Below are positions 53,300 through 64,000 of a stretch of DNA of 64,000 bases, piece after piece. The notes under the pieces are model-generated. The model had not been told where the DNA came from. It ran no database searches and saw only the letters and a program-made list of their open reading frames with translations. The stretch is from Prosapia bicincta (taxonomy: Eukaryota; Arthropoda; Insecta; Hemiptera; Cercopidae). The stretch covers positions 86,854,042-86,918,041 of the forward strand of contig JBAIZL010000003.1 in the NCBI GenBank assembly GCA_036971475.1. Direction: 5' to 3'. Made by a program: the position numbers and the translations under genes. Numbering within the stretch: the first letter of the stretch is position 1; each line of letters begins with the position of its first letter.

Positions 53300-54239
53300 T
53301 AAAAGTTTGTGAACGATTTTCCGTTTTGTAGCTAATATTGTTATTGCTAATTGTAACTAAACCCATGAAGTTAATTTTTAAGCTTATCAACTATTAAGTT
53401 TGTATAATAATTCTAAAAGGATAGTCAAGGATATTTAATTTTCAAGCCTATCGATCATTTTCGTACTAGAGTTTACAAAAAATGTTTTAGCTATTTATTA
53501 TATGACATTTTTTTCTGTAGTGGTTTTTCATGTTTTAAATATAGCTGTTATTTTATGTTGTGGTGGGTGATTGGGAGAGGGTGGGATAATGTTTCACTAT
53601 ATTATAGTGTTCATGATTTGTCTTTATTTTCTTAATTGCATATTCAATGTAATGTAATTTATGTTCCTATTAATTTAAACTTTAAATAATGAATTTGATT
53701 TATTTATTGCTACTTGTAAAGTAAATTTTATTTGTGTGTGTTGATTATTTCTTTCAGAACAATGTTATATATACGCCTACTGCTTTTGTGACATGAATTC
53801 TGAATCTACTCTGATTCAATACAGTTGTCACAATTTAAAAATTATAGAGCATTTTTGGACAAATTCTCTTGTTAAATTTATAGCTAAAATGTTACTTTTA
53901 ACAGCTTCTATAGTGATTAATTTATTTTAGAATAATTTTTTTCCTACTGCATTCATTAAGTGTGTTTATACTATATTTTACATTTATTTACTTTCAAAGA
54001 GTAATTTTCTTTTTTTTATTAATAATGTTAGTGATTTCATTACAGGTGATATTGCCCTCATATTCCAGAGGTAATAAAAATTAGTTGTTCCATTATGTAT
54101 AACAATATACAGTAATGAATAAAACATAAGTGATATGAATTTATGTTAGAGAAGATGTGAAGAGATTTCATAAACCGCAAGTTTGTTGTAATAATTATTT
54201 TCTAAATAAAAATTGTGACACATTGTTATCTATACCGCC
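53300..54239. other. Intergenic, nothing supported
   Basis: AT-rich, no frame or repeat recognised. Confidence 0.5.
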
Positions 54240-54514
54240 AACACTACATCGATAGTATTCGGAGAGATCCGACTCTTCCCGAAGCCTGTTCAAGCAAATT
54301 GCATATACTACCAGCCGCTAAATTACTAGGCAACCAGTCAGCTGATGATCTGATTGGATGTTAGTCGCGTGTTCGTGTTGTTTCGTCCTTGTATTGTTTA
54401 ATTTACGTAAATATACGTAGCTTAACTGTTATTGTATTATTTGTTTAGTGTGTATTAAACAGTGTCAAAAATTTGTTTGTGTGTTTGTCAAAAATACAAG
54501 GACTTCTTTTAGCG
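54240..54514 (+). promoter_or_regulatory. Possible promoter/untranslated first exon
   Basis: A patch richer in CG dinucleotides than its neighbours, ending in TTTTAGCG/GTAAGT, a consensus donor at 54515. No ATG-led frame of note. It could start a gene that continues outside the window. Weak. Confidence 0.25.
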
Positions 54515-56111
54515 GTAAGTTAATCGGCTGTTTTAGGTTATGTTTGGGAAATATACATTATAACTTTTACAATGTAGTATATTTGTTTTGTTTTTTAATG
54601 TTTTAGAATCTATTGATTTAGTATCACATCGTTCTCATATATCCTTTCATATAGCTTTGTTTTTTTGTTTCCTTTTAGTCCGTTATTTTAAGTCCTTAAC
54701 TCAAAAAATTAGGTGTTACTGGGATGAAATAATTAAAATGCCATTTAGCATCAATGGTAATTTCTGTTTATATTATAATTATCTACTGACGGAACCTTTT
54801 TTAACAGTAAAATGTCTCTAACTTCTAAGATGTTTATTTCCTTCTCAAGATATGATTTTAATTTGTATTCTGCATTTTTAAAACAAGCTATATTTTTATT
54901 TATGTATCAAATGGATTGTATATTTATCATATATATTACGGAATTTGAATGTATCTGTATTCTATTGCAGCGTATAACAATTAATTGTACTAGATGAGTT
55001 AAATACCAAATACTTATTTTGTTTTGATAATGCAGTACGTTTTATAGTTTCGGAACAAAGAAATAAATATTTTGACATTTTTTTATTTACATTTAAGAGA
55101 GCGTAAATGGTTTTAAATGTACGAATTCCACGGTTTTATAAAAAAGGCTTTAAAAATGTTGTAGATTTCTAAATTAAAATTACATTTGTTAAACAAATTT
55201 AACGAAATTATTTGAAACTGGTATTTTTAATGCAGTATGTAGGCATATTTATTGTCATTAAATTTTATGTTAATTTTATTTGGAGAACCTCGCTACACAA
55301 TGTAATATAACCTTCTGTAATATAACATCTCTGGTTAATAATTGAATCTTCTGGGTGGCATATTTCAATATTCATAGTTTTGTGTAGTAGTAGTTGTAAA
55401 AAAATAGGCCTACCTTCTCATGCGTTGGTGAGTCAATATCAGTTTTGTTTTGTATTATTTCCCCAACTATTCTTCAACAGTTTTATCAACTTTTATTATT
55501 ATTTAAATTTATTGATCATGCAATAATGGCAAGAGAAAATGTCAGAAACAGCCAGACGAACAATAACAGTAATCAACTTGGCTACAGAGCCGAAGGGCAA
55601 AAATGTGGGAGTAGATTCGCTTGATAAGGGTAAAGATTAGACTATACTGTACTTAAACAAGGTAAAGGTTAATCGAGGTCGTTTTGCGTTTATTTTAGTC
55701 AAAATCTAAAACAGTTTTATATTTGCAGTTACCTTTCCGGTCAATTACGCAAAAACTATCGATTTTCGATCCTGAAATTTATTTCTTCATACTAGTTACA
55801 AAATACCATACGTTCACGATACCGTAAATTGGAAACAATTTTAAATATTTAGTAAGAGTGAAATGAAGTTATAAAAGAAAATAACAAATGGAGATAGCTC
55901 TTTTCTAGCAAAAATGATTTAGGCTATATGTTATCTTGAATTTCTAAAATGTAAACATTTTCATTAAAAATTCATATATTATGGTAAGGCTTAATATCCA
56001 TCATTTTAGTTTTACTTATGGTATATAAAATGTTTATTGTACTATGGTCTAATTATTTGATTATCTTGTGGTAGTAGAATTTATTAACTACAAGAGTCTC
56101 AACAACGTGCG
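54515..56111. other. Possible intron or intergenic, nothing supported
   Basis: AT-rich. Short Phe/Tyr-rich frames at 54588 and 54812 look like chance translation of T-rich sequence. Confidence 0.45.
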
Positions 56112-56113
56112 TA

Positions 56114-56511
56114 CAGTCGAATTACTTTGTGAAAAATTGGGGTGTTAGATGCCAGTGCGCATGCGCGTTAGGGCGACAGCTCTGAGCGAAACTTCTAGTT
56201 GGTCATGAAAGCAGCCGGTAGTGGATCTATACACACCTTTCCAAAAACATTTGCTGGTGTTATGTTTTGATTTAAGTTTGATGTCATCTTTTGTGTTTTA
56301 TAGTGCACATGTTTTAAGTTTTCTAAAGAAATGATGCAACCGGGTAGTACCCGGTTTTTCCTCTTGTCGTCTATAAATGAATCAAGTCAGCCAAAAGTAT
56401 GTAGTCAGGGTAGTAGCGTTTCTACTTAGAACCGCCCTCACACGCGGCCAAACCCCACCCCTCACCCCCATATACCTGCGGGAGGCGATTTTTGTCAAAG
56501 TGATTCGACTG
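56114..56511. mobile_element. 398-bp TA-flanked MITE
   Basis: Ends CAGTCGAATTACTTTG and CAAAGTGATTCGACTG are inverted, with TA outside each. GC-richer than the surroundings; contains the hairpin AACCGGGTA-GT-ACCCGGTT at 56338-56357. Noncoding. Mariner/pogo-type by target site. Confidence 0.8.
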
Positions 56512-56599
56512 TACGGCGTTGACGGTACATTTGTAGGGTATACTTGAGTGTTTTAAATGTGTCTTATTGGAAAAGTATCAAGTTTAATACAATAAGTTA

Positions 56600-57073
56600 T
56601 CGTTAGCGTGTAGTCTTGTCCAAATTAAAGAACAAGAATAGCTTTTGTAATGCTCCCACTCAAGCCATGATTCTCTTCCATTCCCAAGGGGAAGAATGTA
56701 TAGGCTATCACCCCTTGGAAAGGATGTGGGGAGATGTAGGATGACTTGAAATGGGGAAAACCCCTGTGAGATAATTGATTAATCATCCTGTCCTCTATAG
56801 AATTATCGTGTACTTTGGTTAGTTGAAGTCCGTGACCACTTTCGTTTAGTTGAACGTCTATATTTTGGTTAGTTGAATTTTGGCATTTGAAGGCTATCCT
56901 AGTATAGTTAGATATGTGCGCTACCTTTGAGGTATAGAATATGCGGAAGCCTGAATAGGGAGTACGATAAAGTAGAGAGCCCAAGCACAGATTGTAAGTA
57001 AATAAAGTCTACAGCTGGAAATACTATTTTAACAAGTAAATATTTGTCACAAAATTAAAAAAAAAAAAAAAAA
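56600..57073 (+). other. Possible retroposed transcript with AATAAA and poly-A
   Basis: GC-richer sequence with AATAAA at 57001-57006 and 17 A at 57057-57073. A 119-codon minus-strand frame (56625-56984) has no family I recognise and lies opposite to the poly-A, so it is probably chance. Confidence 0.3.
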
Positions 57074-57445
57074 ATTGCGTTGGTCTGAGTGTTATTGTTA
57101 ATGACCGTGATTCAGCTAATGTGTGAACAGCACACTTCACTTTGTTCCCTTCCATTGAACACTGAAAGCCTTTTTGAATGCTTTTCATAAGAGTCTTAGT
57201 TCTAGGAAATACTATACTCCATTATGTTGGAAATAAACAAAAGGCTACCTTTGTAAGCTCGAAGGAAATGTTTATTGTCACTATACAACACTGCTTTTTA
57301 AACTGAGCAAAAATAGTGTATAACTGGATATACTTGGAGTGAAGTTTTATTGCAGTCTTTACAAATTCTGGCTTTACCTCATTCGACATATTCAAAAGAG
57401 GACATGTGACATTCAATAGAAAATAAGGTCTCAAATGTGGCTTGC

Positions 57446-57560
57446 TCGTCTGGGACGTCCCATATCAACTCAAAACAGTCAAAATAAAAATTATATTTTA
57501 TTACCCTATATTTCATTGAAATGTGGTATACTGGTACGTCCCAAATAGACGAACAAAAAT
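57446..57560 (+). repeat. Left terminal-like sequence of a putative 6.4-kb transposon
   Basis: GGGACGTCCCATATCAAC, then AAAACAGTCAAAAT and TTTCATTGAAATGTGGTATACTGG. It matches, inverted, the sequence at 63650-63855 (minus strand GGGTCATTCCATGTCAAATC and AATGAAATTTGGTATACTG). Confidence 0.5.
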
Positions 57561-58570
57561 ATCAAATTTCAACATGATATCTCAACATTATTTTAAAAAT
57601 GCACGTCATTAAGGTTAAAAAAAACTAAACGAACCTCTTAAAATTAAGCTAGAAAACTGATACAGATGTCATTGTACAGCATTTTTCAAGCCATTTTGAT
57701 AAATGTATAACCCCACAGAACTCATAATAAAAATCTTGTTACCAATTTCAAAATAAATTCAATTTTGGATTTTTACAAATGCTCCCTTTTAAAAATTAAA
57801 AATAGTTCTTGTATAGTAGGTAATTGAATAGATTTAAAAAAAAGCATTTGAAAACATGTTTAAATTCGAATTTAATGACGAAGTTGAAAAATTCATATCA
57901 AGACAAAGTTTATAAGGGGCAATTAAAATGATGACTGAAAGATTTTGTAGAGCAATTACACTTTATTTATAAGGAACATACTGTGTTGAATTATAAATAT
58001 TTGTCCATATAAAAAAATAATTATTTAATAATTGTCAATAATTATTTATTTATAAATAAACAGAAACAATAGTTTGTACTGAAATTAATTTTGTTTTATT
58101 GGAAAGGAATTACTTGGCTGCATATAATAAAATAAGCGATTGAATATGTCACCAAAACAAGTAGGCTCATATCCTCTTTAGCAGTAAATCTTTCGATCTT
58201 TTAACAAACAAAATCCTACGTTAAAAATTGGAGTTACGTTTGTACAAATCTTAAACTTATGAGAGAAAATGCAAAAATTAAAGCAATGGCAAATGCATAG
58301 ACTCCCTATGAGAAAAATCGTTAGGTTTATTGCGCGTTGGACAGTTACTTGCAAAGGCAGACGACAGCCTCCTTAAGAACTTCAGTTAATCGCAAAACTC
58401 TCTGCTGGCGGACTGCTACTTAAATCCTGAAAAAATTAGCTGAACTAATGTTTACTAAAAACTATTTCAATTTTTAACCAATAGGTTTTTATTGATTTTT
58501 TAAATTTATGTTAAATTTCGTAATGTTCTAGTTTTTTTAAAATGTTTACACTGCTCCTTAGATTCCCTGA
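57561..58570. other. Unassigned, inside the putative 6.4-kb element
   Basis: AT-rich; no frame supported. Confidence 0.4.
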
Positions 58571-58705
58571 CCGCAATGAGTCTGTCATCTACCAGCCGAA
58601 AATAAGCAGTCAGGCTAGTATCGTGTACTTACTTTCGGTTCCCCACTCCAAACAGAATTCCCTTCCCAGCCACCTGCTCGAGGCAATTTTCCACAATGAT
58701 TCTAC
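58570..58705 (+). repeat. Right-end fragment of the 56114-56511 MITE family
   Basis: GTCATCTACCAGCCGAAAAT, AGCAGTCAGGCTAGTATCGT, CCACTCC and GAGGCAATTTT with CAATGATTCTAC parallel 56370-56511 in order. A diverged second copy lacking the left part and the outermost end. Confidence 0.7.
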
Positions 58706-58859
58706 TACACATATTATAAACATTGCATCGCTAAAGCACTATGCAACCCTGAATTGCATATATTATATTATATTGTGTCATTTAGGAGAATGTTCGACTT
58801 ATCCAGGTACAGACCACATGGCAAATTTGTGAAAAGGAAAATCTGAAGAAAAAAGCATT

Positions 58860-60440
58860 GAAAAAATAACTTTTCTGAAATGGATATTAGTCTATATATG
58901 TGGCCTGGAGACAATAGAGGAATGAACCTCAGATTATATCGACTTGTTCGCCGAGAATCTGTCTGCATTAACCAGACATGACTTCATTGCCAAACAGCTA
59001 AGCTTTTTTTTTCTTAATCACATTGAAGAAAATATGGAAAGCTCAGAGTATCTTGTCATGTGTGACTTCTCTGACAACTACAGTTTTATGAATCACAGAT
59101 CTGCAATGGACAAGCAACAGTACAACGTACACCCATTAGTAATCTACTATAAAAACAAATAATATTAAAAAAAGTTTTTTAAAGTAAATTCTTACTGAGG
59201 TTAAACAAAATATTTCAGTTACGTTTTATTTTATAATTAGAGTTAATATAAACATGTATATACGTATGATAGAATCACTTAATATTAAGCGGCAAAATTT
59301 AAAGAGAATTTCCTTCCAATATTGTATTTTTATCTTTATAAAGTTTGATGTTGGACTATTTATTTTTTTGTTTTTTTTTGCTGTTATTCCTTTCTTTTTT
59401 TGTTTCTTATTTAAGAAGCTGGTGGTAATCTATAACTTCTCATTATATCCATCTCTTGTATTGCTTCATTATTGCAAGGAACCTTTCTCTTATAATGTCA
59501 TATACATCTTTAAGCAATAAATTTCTAGCTGTCGGAAAGTTGGTTCAGTGCCAAAGTGCTGGATTTCAAACATGAGTCATTCAGTTTGAATCCGACTGAG
59601 ACATAGGCTTTTTTAAACTTTAATTAATGAGTAAATATTTGAAAAAACTGTATTAACACAAATTGTCACCCACTACAGGTTTAAAGAAATGTATTTGAAC
59701 TTGATTGTATAAATAAAAAGTATTTTATTGACGATTCAATATTTGTACAAGATATATAAGGAGTGTATGAGATAATGGAAGGAATTGAAAAAGTGAAACA
59801 TATGAAATTTGTAATTATATCTGAGGATTTAGAACAGAACACCAATGCAGTATACTGTTATCAAAACGAGCTAATTGATTTCATGAAAGAGAAATTTGAT
59901 GACAGTATATATAAAATTTATTTTTCTCCTGATTGATCCGCAGCACAGTATAAAAACCGAAAAAACTTTTCACGAATTTAAGCCTCTATTTAGAAGACTT
60001 CAGAATTGACGCCGAGAGGCATTTTACAGCCACCGCTTATAGAAAAAGTGCCCGTGGTGGTGACGGAGGAACAGTTAGGAGGTTAGCCGCCAGAATGAGC
60101 TTACAAAGGCCTTACGAAAATCAGAGCCAACAATATTTCAGCTGTACGAGTGGGCAATGGAAAGAATTTTTGTGGTAAATTTTGTCTATGTTACACAACA
60201 GGAGTACATTGATATAGATGATCATTTGAAAAATCCGAAGCTTAAACTTTATGCATTCACTCCCATTCTTTCCAGCAATAAAAAAATAAAAGTAAACATA
60301 TTTTCAGAATCCACTGAGTTTAAAGTTGAAAAGGTTACGATTCAGGACCTTTAGCAATGGGTATATAACTATTATCTATGACAAAAATTGGTGGCAGGTC
60401 TATGTGTTTGAAAAAAGGCAATGATGTAGCCTAAATGTTT
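58860..60440 (+). pseudogene. Repeat-associated ORF of unknown function, broken and interrupted
   Basis: Pieces in order: ITFLKWILVY; LSALTRHDFIAKQ; SEYLVMCDFSDNYSF and YNVHPLVIYYKNK (to 59162); then, after about 600 bases of foreign sequence, HMKFVIISEDLEQNTNAVY, YQNELIDFMKEKF, IYFSPD-stop-SAAQYKNRKNF, DAERHFTATAYRKSARGGDG, GTVRRLAARMSLQRPYE and a diverged C-terminal part with FTPILSSNKKIKVNIFSE (to 60354). I know this order from an uncharacterised protein family common in arthropod and cnidarian repeats; the acidic residues in DFSDNYSF and SPDxSAAQYKN could be a DDE-type nuclease core, an inference. It has stops, frameshifts and an insertion at 59163-59770. Confidence 0.65.
59527..59607 (+). 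repeat. tRNA-like sequence (SINE head or tRNA relic)
   Basis: Has an A-box-like TTGGTTCAGTGCC and a B-box-like AGTTTGAATCC with tRNA-like spacing. The acceptor and anticodon stems do not fold cleanly, so it is a tRNA-derived SINE head or pseudogene. It sits in the insertion that splits the ORF at 58860-60440. Confidence 0.5.
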
Positions 60441-60654
60441 CATTTTACTAGTGTCATTGCCTATTTTTTCTTTCCCTGGAAGGCAAGATATTCTTTGTTA
60501 CACATGTTCTAATTAAAGTTTTTCCAGTAACTCCAACCGGGCGAACTTATAAATTGTCATCTGAAGAACAAGAAAATATCATCGAAGCCTTCACCTACTT
60601 TAGTAAAAAAACTTCCGAAGAGATAAATAAATAAAACCGTTTAAACCACATAAA

Positions 60655-60760
60655 TATTTTATTTATGTCCTGATGCACATTTTGGTTACAAGGCAATCAT
60701 CCTCAAAGGAAATTACTACAAGACTAAGCCTTATAGAAATACCGTAATAATATAATAATA
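60655..60760 (-). repeat. Penelope-end fragment, family F
   Basis: Minus strand reads AATTTCCTTTGAGGATGATT, a hairpin GGTTAC-AAGG-like, and AAAATGTGC, parallel to 47405-47481. Confidence 0.6.
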
Positions 60761-61095
60761 ATTTTTATTAGGCCTATAATTCTTAGTCTTACAATAAATA
60801 GATTCCACCACAATTGCAGCAAGTTATTACTTCTGAAGATCCTGAAAAAGACAGCAAAGTAATCTATATGCACTTGTTTTTTGTTTTATCTATCTGTTAA
60901 ATATTAATTTTAGCCTTATTTTTTCATCTTAATAGCGTATCCAGCACTGTACTATATAGAACATGAAGTGTAATTTTGGTCACACTCACAACAGATTAAA
61001 CCTTTTGCCATAGCTTATGTGTATATTAATCTATAATTTCAACCACCTACAATTACAAGGCTCGTTTTTTCAATCCCTAATATTTGTTCACATTC

Positions 61096-61135
<40 letters not shown>

Positions 61136-61647
61136 CACACACTCTCCTTGTTCAAATTTTCAATCGTTAATAAAATTATTTTAATTCACCCACTCAAGTT
61201 CAAACAAATTTGTTTAACCTTGTTGTGAATGCCCTTGATGTTATTACAGTTTATTGAAATATCAATTCAATAATTAATTTTATTTAATTAGTTTTAATAA
61301 TTAATATCTCTTTCTATTTTGCCACGTAATATTGTCATTTTATCATATATATGTACATATTTATATTAATTGTAATTATTTAATACAAGTAATTAATAAA
61401 ATGTTCTATTAAAATATTAGTAAAATATTTTTGTGGACCGAAGTAGGAATTGACCTAATTTTTTAAAATTTGTTTTAATTTAATTTGTTTACTTATTAAA
61501 TTATTTGTGATAATGACAATTGCTGGTTGGAACATCCAAGAGGGGGGGTCTTCTAGTCCCCTCTAGGACATTGTATCATGTTCTACTGTAATTACTTGTT
61601 CAATTAACGATACGCTTGAAGCTTTTTAAAATTTAGCCTTCAAAAAG
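60761..61647. other. Unassigned, with (AC)n at 61097-61141
   Basis: AT-rich; an (AC)n microsatellite with one GC variant at 61097-61141; no coding frame. Confidence 0.6.
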
Positions 61648-62312
61648 TAGGGTGTCGCGAAATAAGCGTCCAGCGAAATAAGAGACCATTACGTATTTTC
61701 CACCTGCGCTTAGTCTTAATCTTCAGTGAAATGAGCGACCATAACAGAATTATACCTGCTCTGGGTATCCCACACTCTTCTTAAGAGAGTTTGAACTGTT
61801 ATATTTTTTTCTGATTTCCATCACACTTCAACCAGGTTTTGGACTAGCTAAATGGTAATAAATCAATTGTGTCATTTAGGCGTGTTTAAAATCAGCGTTA
61901 AGAAACCTTCGTCAATGATTCTTTAATAATTATGTTTAGTAATTTTTTGTAACGTTTTATGGTGTTTTGTAATATATACATAAAAATATTTACGTAAGTT
62001 TATATTTATTTATATATTTTTGTATGTGCTCTCTTTTTTATGATCGTCATCTTAATCCAGGTTTTGAAGGTAGGGAAGAGTACAGAGACAAGCCTTTATA
62101 TCACCATTTTCTTCACTGTTTCTTCAATAGCTGTATCCACTCCCTTATACTTCAGCTTTCTTCGTTTCCCTTCCAAGTTTAACTGTAATGTGTTGTGGAA
62201 GTGTAACATGGTCGCTTATTTCGTGTATCTCGCATTCGGTTATCTTGGTTGAATGACCTTGACGGTGGTAGGGGTAGTTTAGCCGCTTATTTTGCACATT
62301 CCGTGATGGTCG
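61648..62312. repeat. Candidate TIR element with GAAATAAGCG motifs
   Basis: Left end has GCGAAATAAGCG, GCGAAATAAGAGACC and GTGAAATGAGCGACC within 80 bases. The right end, read on the minus strand, has GCAAAATAAGCGGC and ACGAAATAAGCGACC at similar spacing. The repeated subterminal motif suggests transposase binding sites. Ends and target duplication unclear. Confidence 0.45.
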
Positions 62313-62336
62313 GTTTTTCATTACATTCAAAAGGTA

Positions 62337-63222
62337 CAGTAAACTCCCGATTATCCGTGGAATAGGGTGGCCCGGCAACGCCGGATAACCGAATTCCCCG
62401 GATAATCCGCTATGAACAAAGAACACGCAAAACGATCGATAGTCGATTATTATACCATAAGTTACACAAATAATGACCCCGGTTAATGTAATTTACAAAT
62501 AATCTTCAGAGGACAAAATAAATACAGAAAATAATTTAAAATGTCGATGTATTTGACAGATTATAACATGTACATTTATATGTCTAACTATTTACAATAC
62601 GTACATAAGTATATGTCAAAAGTAAGTATGTATGTACATATGTAATTTCCTTTACACATAATACTTTCACTTTTTAACAAAAAAATCTGTCACTTTCGTC
62701 TGTTTTTTTGTGAGCATTGATTTAGCTTTAATGTAGGATCTAAGTTTCTTAAAAAACATTTTGTCGCACAGTGTCTACTTGTGTCACGTTTGTCATAAAG
62801 CCATAAAGATCGATAATGTATATGACAGACATGGATAATGCATATGTCACGTCCTAGACTATTTATAGCGGAGATTAGCTGACATTTATTTACAATCTTA
62901 TGATATACATTAGGTTTTCGGGCGTCCAAGCATTTTGTCATTGTCTCTTATATACAGTAGTCTGCTCGCCCCTTTTATTTCGCTGGCCCGCTTCGGGATG
63001 CTTCCCTTTCAATGTAAAAATTAGTACGTACATATTTACATATCTATTCCCTTCATCGTAACTTCTATTAAGCCTTATATGTATTTACGTCGTAATTTAC
63101 CGTTTGGAAATTTAAACACATGCCTCTGATTGGATTAAAAATAGGATATTTGTAAAACAATAGCAGACGCCGGATAATCCTCAAACCGGTTAATCCGCCC
63201 ACGGATAGTCGGGAGTTTACTG
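62337..63222. mobile_element. 886-bp TA-flanked pogo/Tigger-like element
   Basis: Inverted ends CAGTAAACTCCCGATTATCC and GGATAGTCGGGAGTTTACTG, TA on each side, and inner GCCGGATAA copies in both ends. No transposase frame recognised; the 83-codon minus-strand frame at 62690 matches nothing I know. Lies within the putative 6.4-kb element, so it is a later insertion. Confidence 0.85.
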
Positions 63223-63649
63223 TAGTTGAGAAAATTATGATATCTTTGATCATGTTTATAGAGATATTTCTATTGGTTAGTGTATCGTATAAATTTCACT
63301 CCTTTTTCTAGGATTTAAGGTTAATTTTAGACCTCTCGGGAACAATGAGTAATAAATAAAAGGAATATTTTAAGGTAACGAAGTTTTCTGATGCATTTTC
63401 CCGTAACAACCCATCATAATGACAATTAGAAACATATACTATCAATTATTAGCAATTGTATTAAGCCAATTTGTGAATTTTCAATGGACGCATTTAAAAA
63501 AATCTAAAATAGAATTTACTGTATTTTGAAATCGACAAACAAATTTTATTATTACCCTTGTAGTTTTATATATTTTTGGAAAGGCATTGAATAATGCTGC
63601 ACAGTGACACCTCCCTCAACTGTCTATCTCGATTCAGAGAAGCGCTAGA

Positions 63650-63855
63650 CAAGTTTTAAAGTTTCGGGAAGAGGTCAATTTTGAGCGGTTTTTGAAAACT
63701 AGACCAAGGCGTAATTTTGAAACCAGTTTCGATATAAAGTTGAAATTCTATATTTTTCTTAGTCTTTATAGGGTGTATCAGTATACCAAATTTCATTAAA
63801 ATCTGAAATGGTGAGGTAAAATGACAGTCGATTTGACATGGAATGACCCGTCTAT
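63650..63855 (-). repeat. Right terminal-like sequence of a putative 6.4-kb transposon
   Basis: Minus strand: GACGGGTCATTCCATGTCAA, ATCGACTGTCATTTTACC, AATGAAATTTGGTATACTG, then GCCTTGGTCTAGTTTTC. Inverted relative to 57446-57560. Confidence 0.5.
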
Positions 63856-64000
63856 CATAACCTAAAATATGCATGTTACCTGTATCAAATGAGTAAGGAA
63901 ATGAACTTCATTTCCCATTTCGCTAGGTGCGGTAGAAAACGGTAAGTCTAAGTAAGTTTGAACAAATTACACTTTAAATACAGTATAATTTTATGCAAGA
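63856..64000. other. Window end, nothing supported
   Basis: AT-rich, no frame. Confidence 0.4.

Noticed and set aside
56625..56984. 119-codon minus-strand frame
   Set aside because: No recognisable domain or codon bias; opposite to a poly-A tail. Noted only under the possible retroposed sequence.
57448..57556. TCGTCTGGGACGT and ACGTCCCAAATAGACGA as a small self-contained inverted repeat
   Set aside because: The left part is better explained as one end of the larger element matched at 63650-63855.
59254..59520. 88-codon hydrophobic frame that looks like membrane segments
   Set aside because: Generated by T-rich runs inside the insertion that splits the repeat ORF; no conservation cue.

Overview
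The window is eukaryotic nuclear DNA: very AT-rich, with spliced genes, kilobase introns, (TA)n and (GT)n microsatellites and dense transposon debris. The repeat families (mariner with HDNAPAHS, Penelope-like retroelements with GIY-YIG domains, pogo/Tigger MITEs, I/Jockey-type LINE remnants, and two ORF families I know mainly from arthropod repeats) suggest an arthropod, possibly a chelicerate. The species cannot be fixed from sequence alone.

Two host genes are supported. The first is cytosolic-type histidyl-tRNA synthetase (HARS), plus strand. Six coding exons between 14690 and 30853 join without a frame break into 478 residues and a stop. They hold class II motifs 1, 2 and 3, the RGLDYYTG signature and the C-terminal anticodon-binding domain. 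The exon with the start codon is not found. The second is an unrecognised three-exon gene, 46452-49038, encoding a 287-residue Tyr/Asn/His-rich protein. A possible untranslated first exon lies at about 54240-54514.

The rest is mobile-element remains. 1-14.6 kb: a dispersed repeat, Penelope-derived foldbacks, a Tc1 transposase relic. 14.7-30.9 kb: HARS with introns carrying a pogo/Tigger element, a TIR element with CACTGG ends and the LGDQDK/HSHLD ORF, a mariner with perfect 31-bp TIRs plus a rearranged short relative, and a LINE RNase H remnant. 31-45 kb: a Penelope-like element with its C-terminal half, a second degenerate copy split by a LINE reverse-transcriptase fragment, and several inverted Penelope ends. 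45.7-53.3 kb: the novel gene, further Penelope inverted ends, a LINE tail ending in (TAA)n. 53.3-64 kb: MITEs, a tRNA-like sequence, and a broken ORF lying between two inverted terminal-like sequences, perhaps a 6.4-kb transposon.

The most striking pattern is that Penelope-like C-terminal/3' ends occur repeatedly as head-to-head inverted pairs. Their arms carry a hammerhead-ribozyme-like core (YTGANRA, one extra base, a hairpin, GAAA) in at least seven sequence-distinct families. A second is the TIR structure around the LGDQDK/HSHLD ORF, whose CACTG ends and TTA flanks suggest a CACTA/Chapaev-type DNA transposon.
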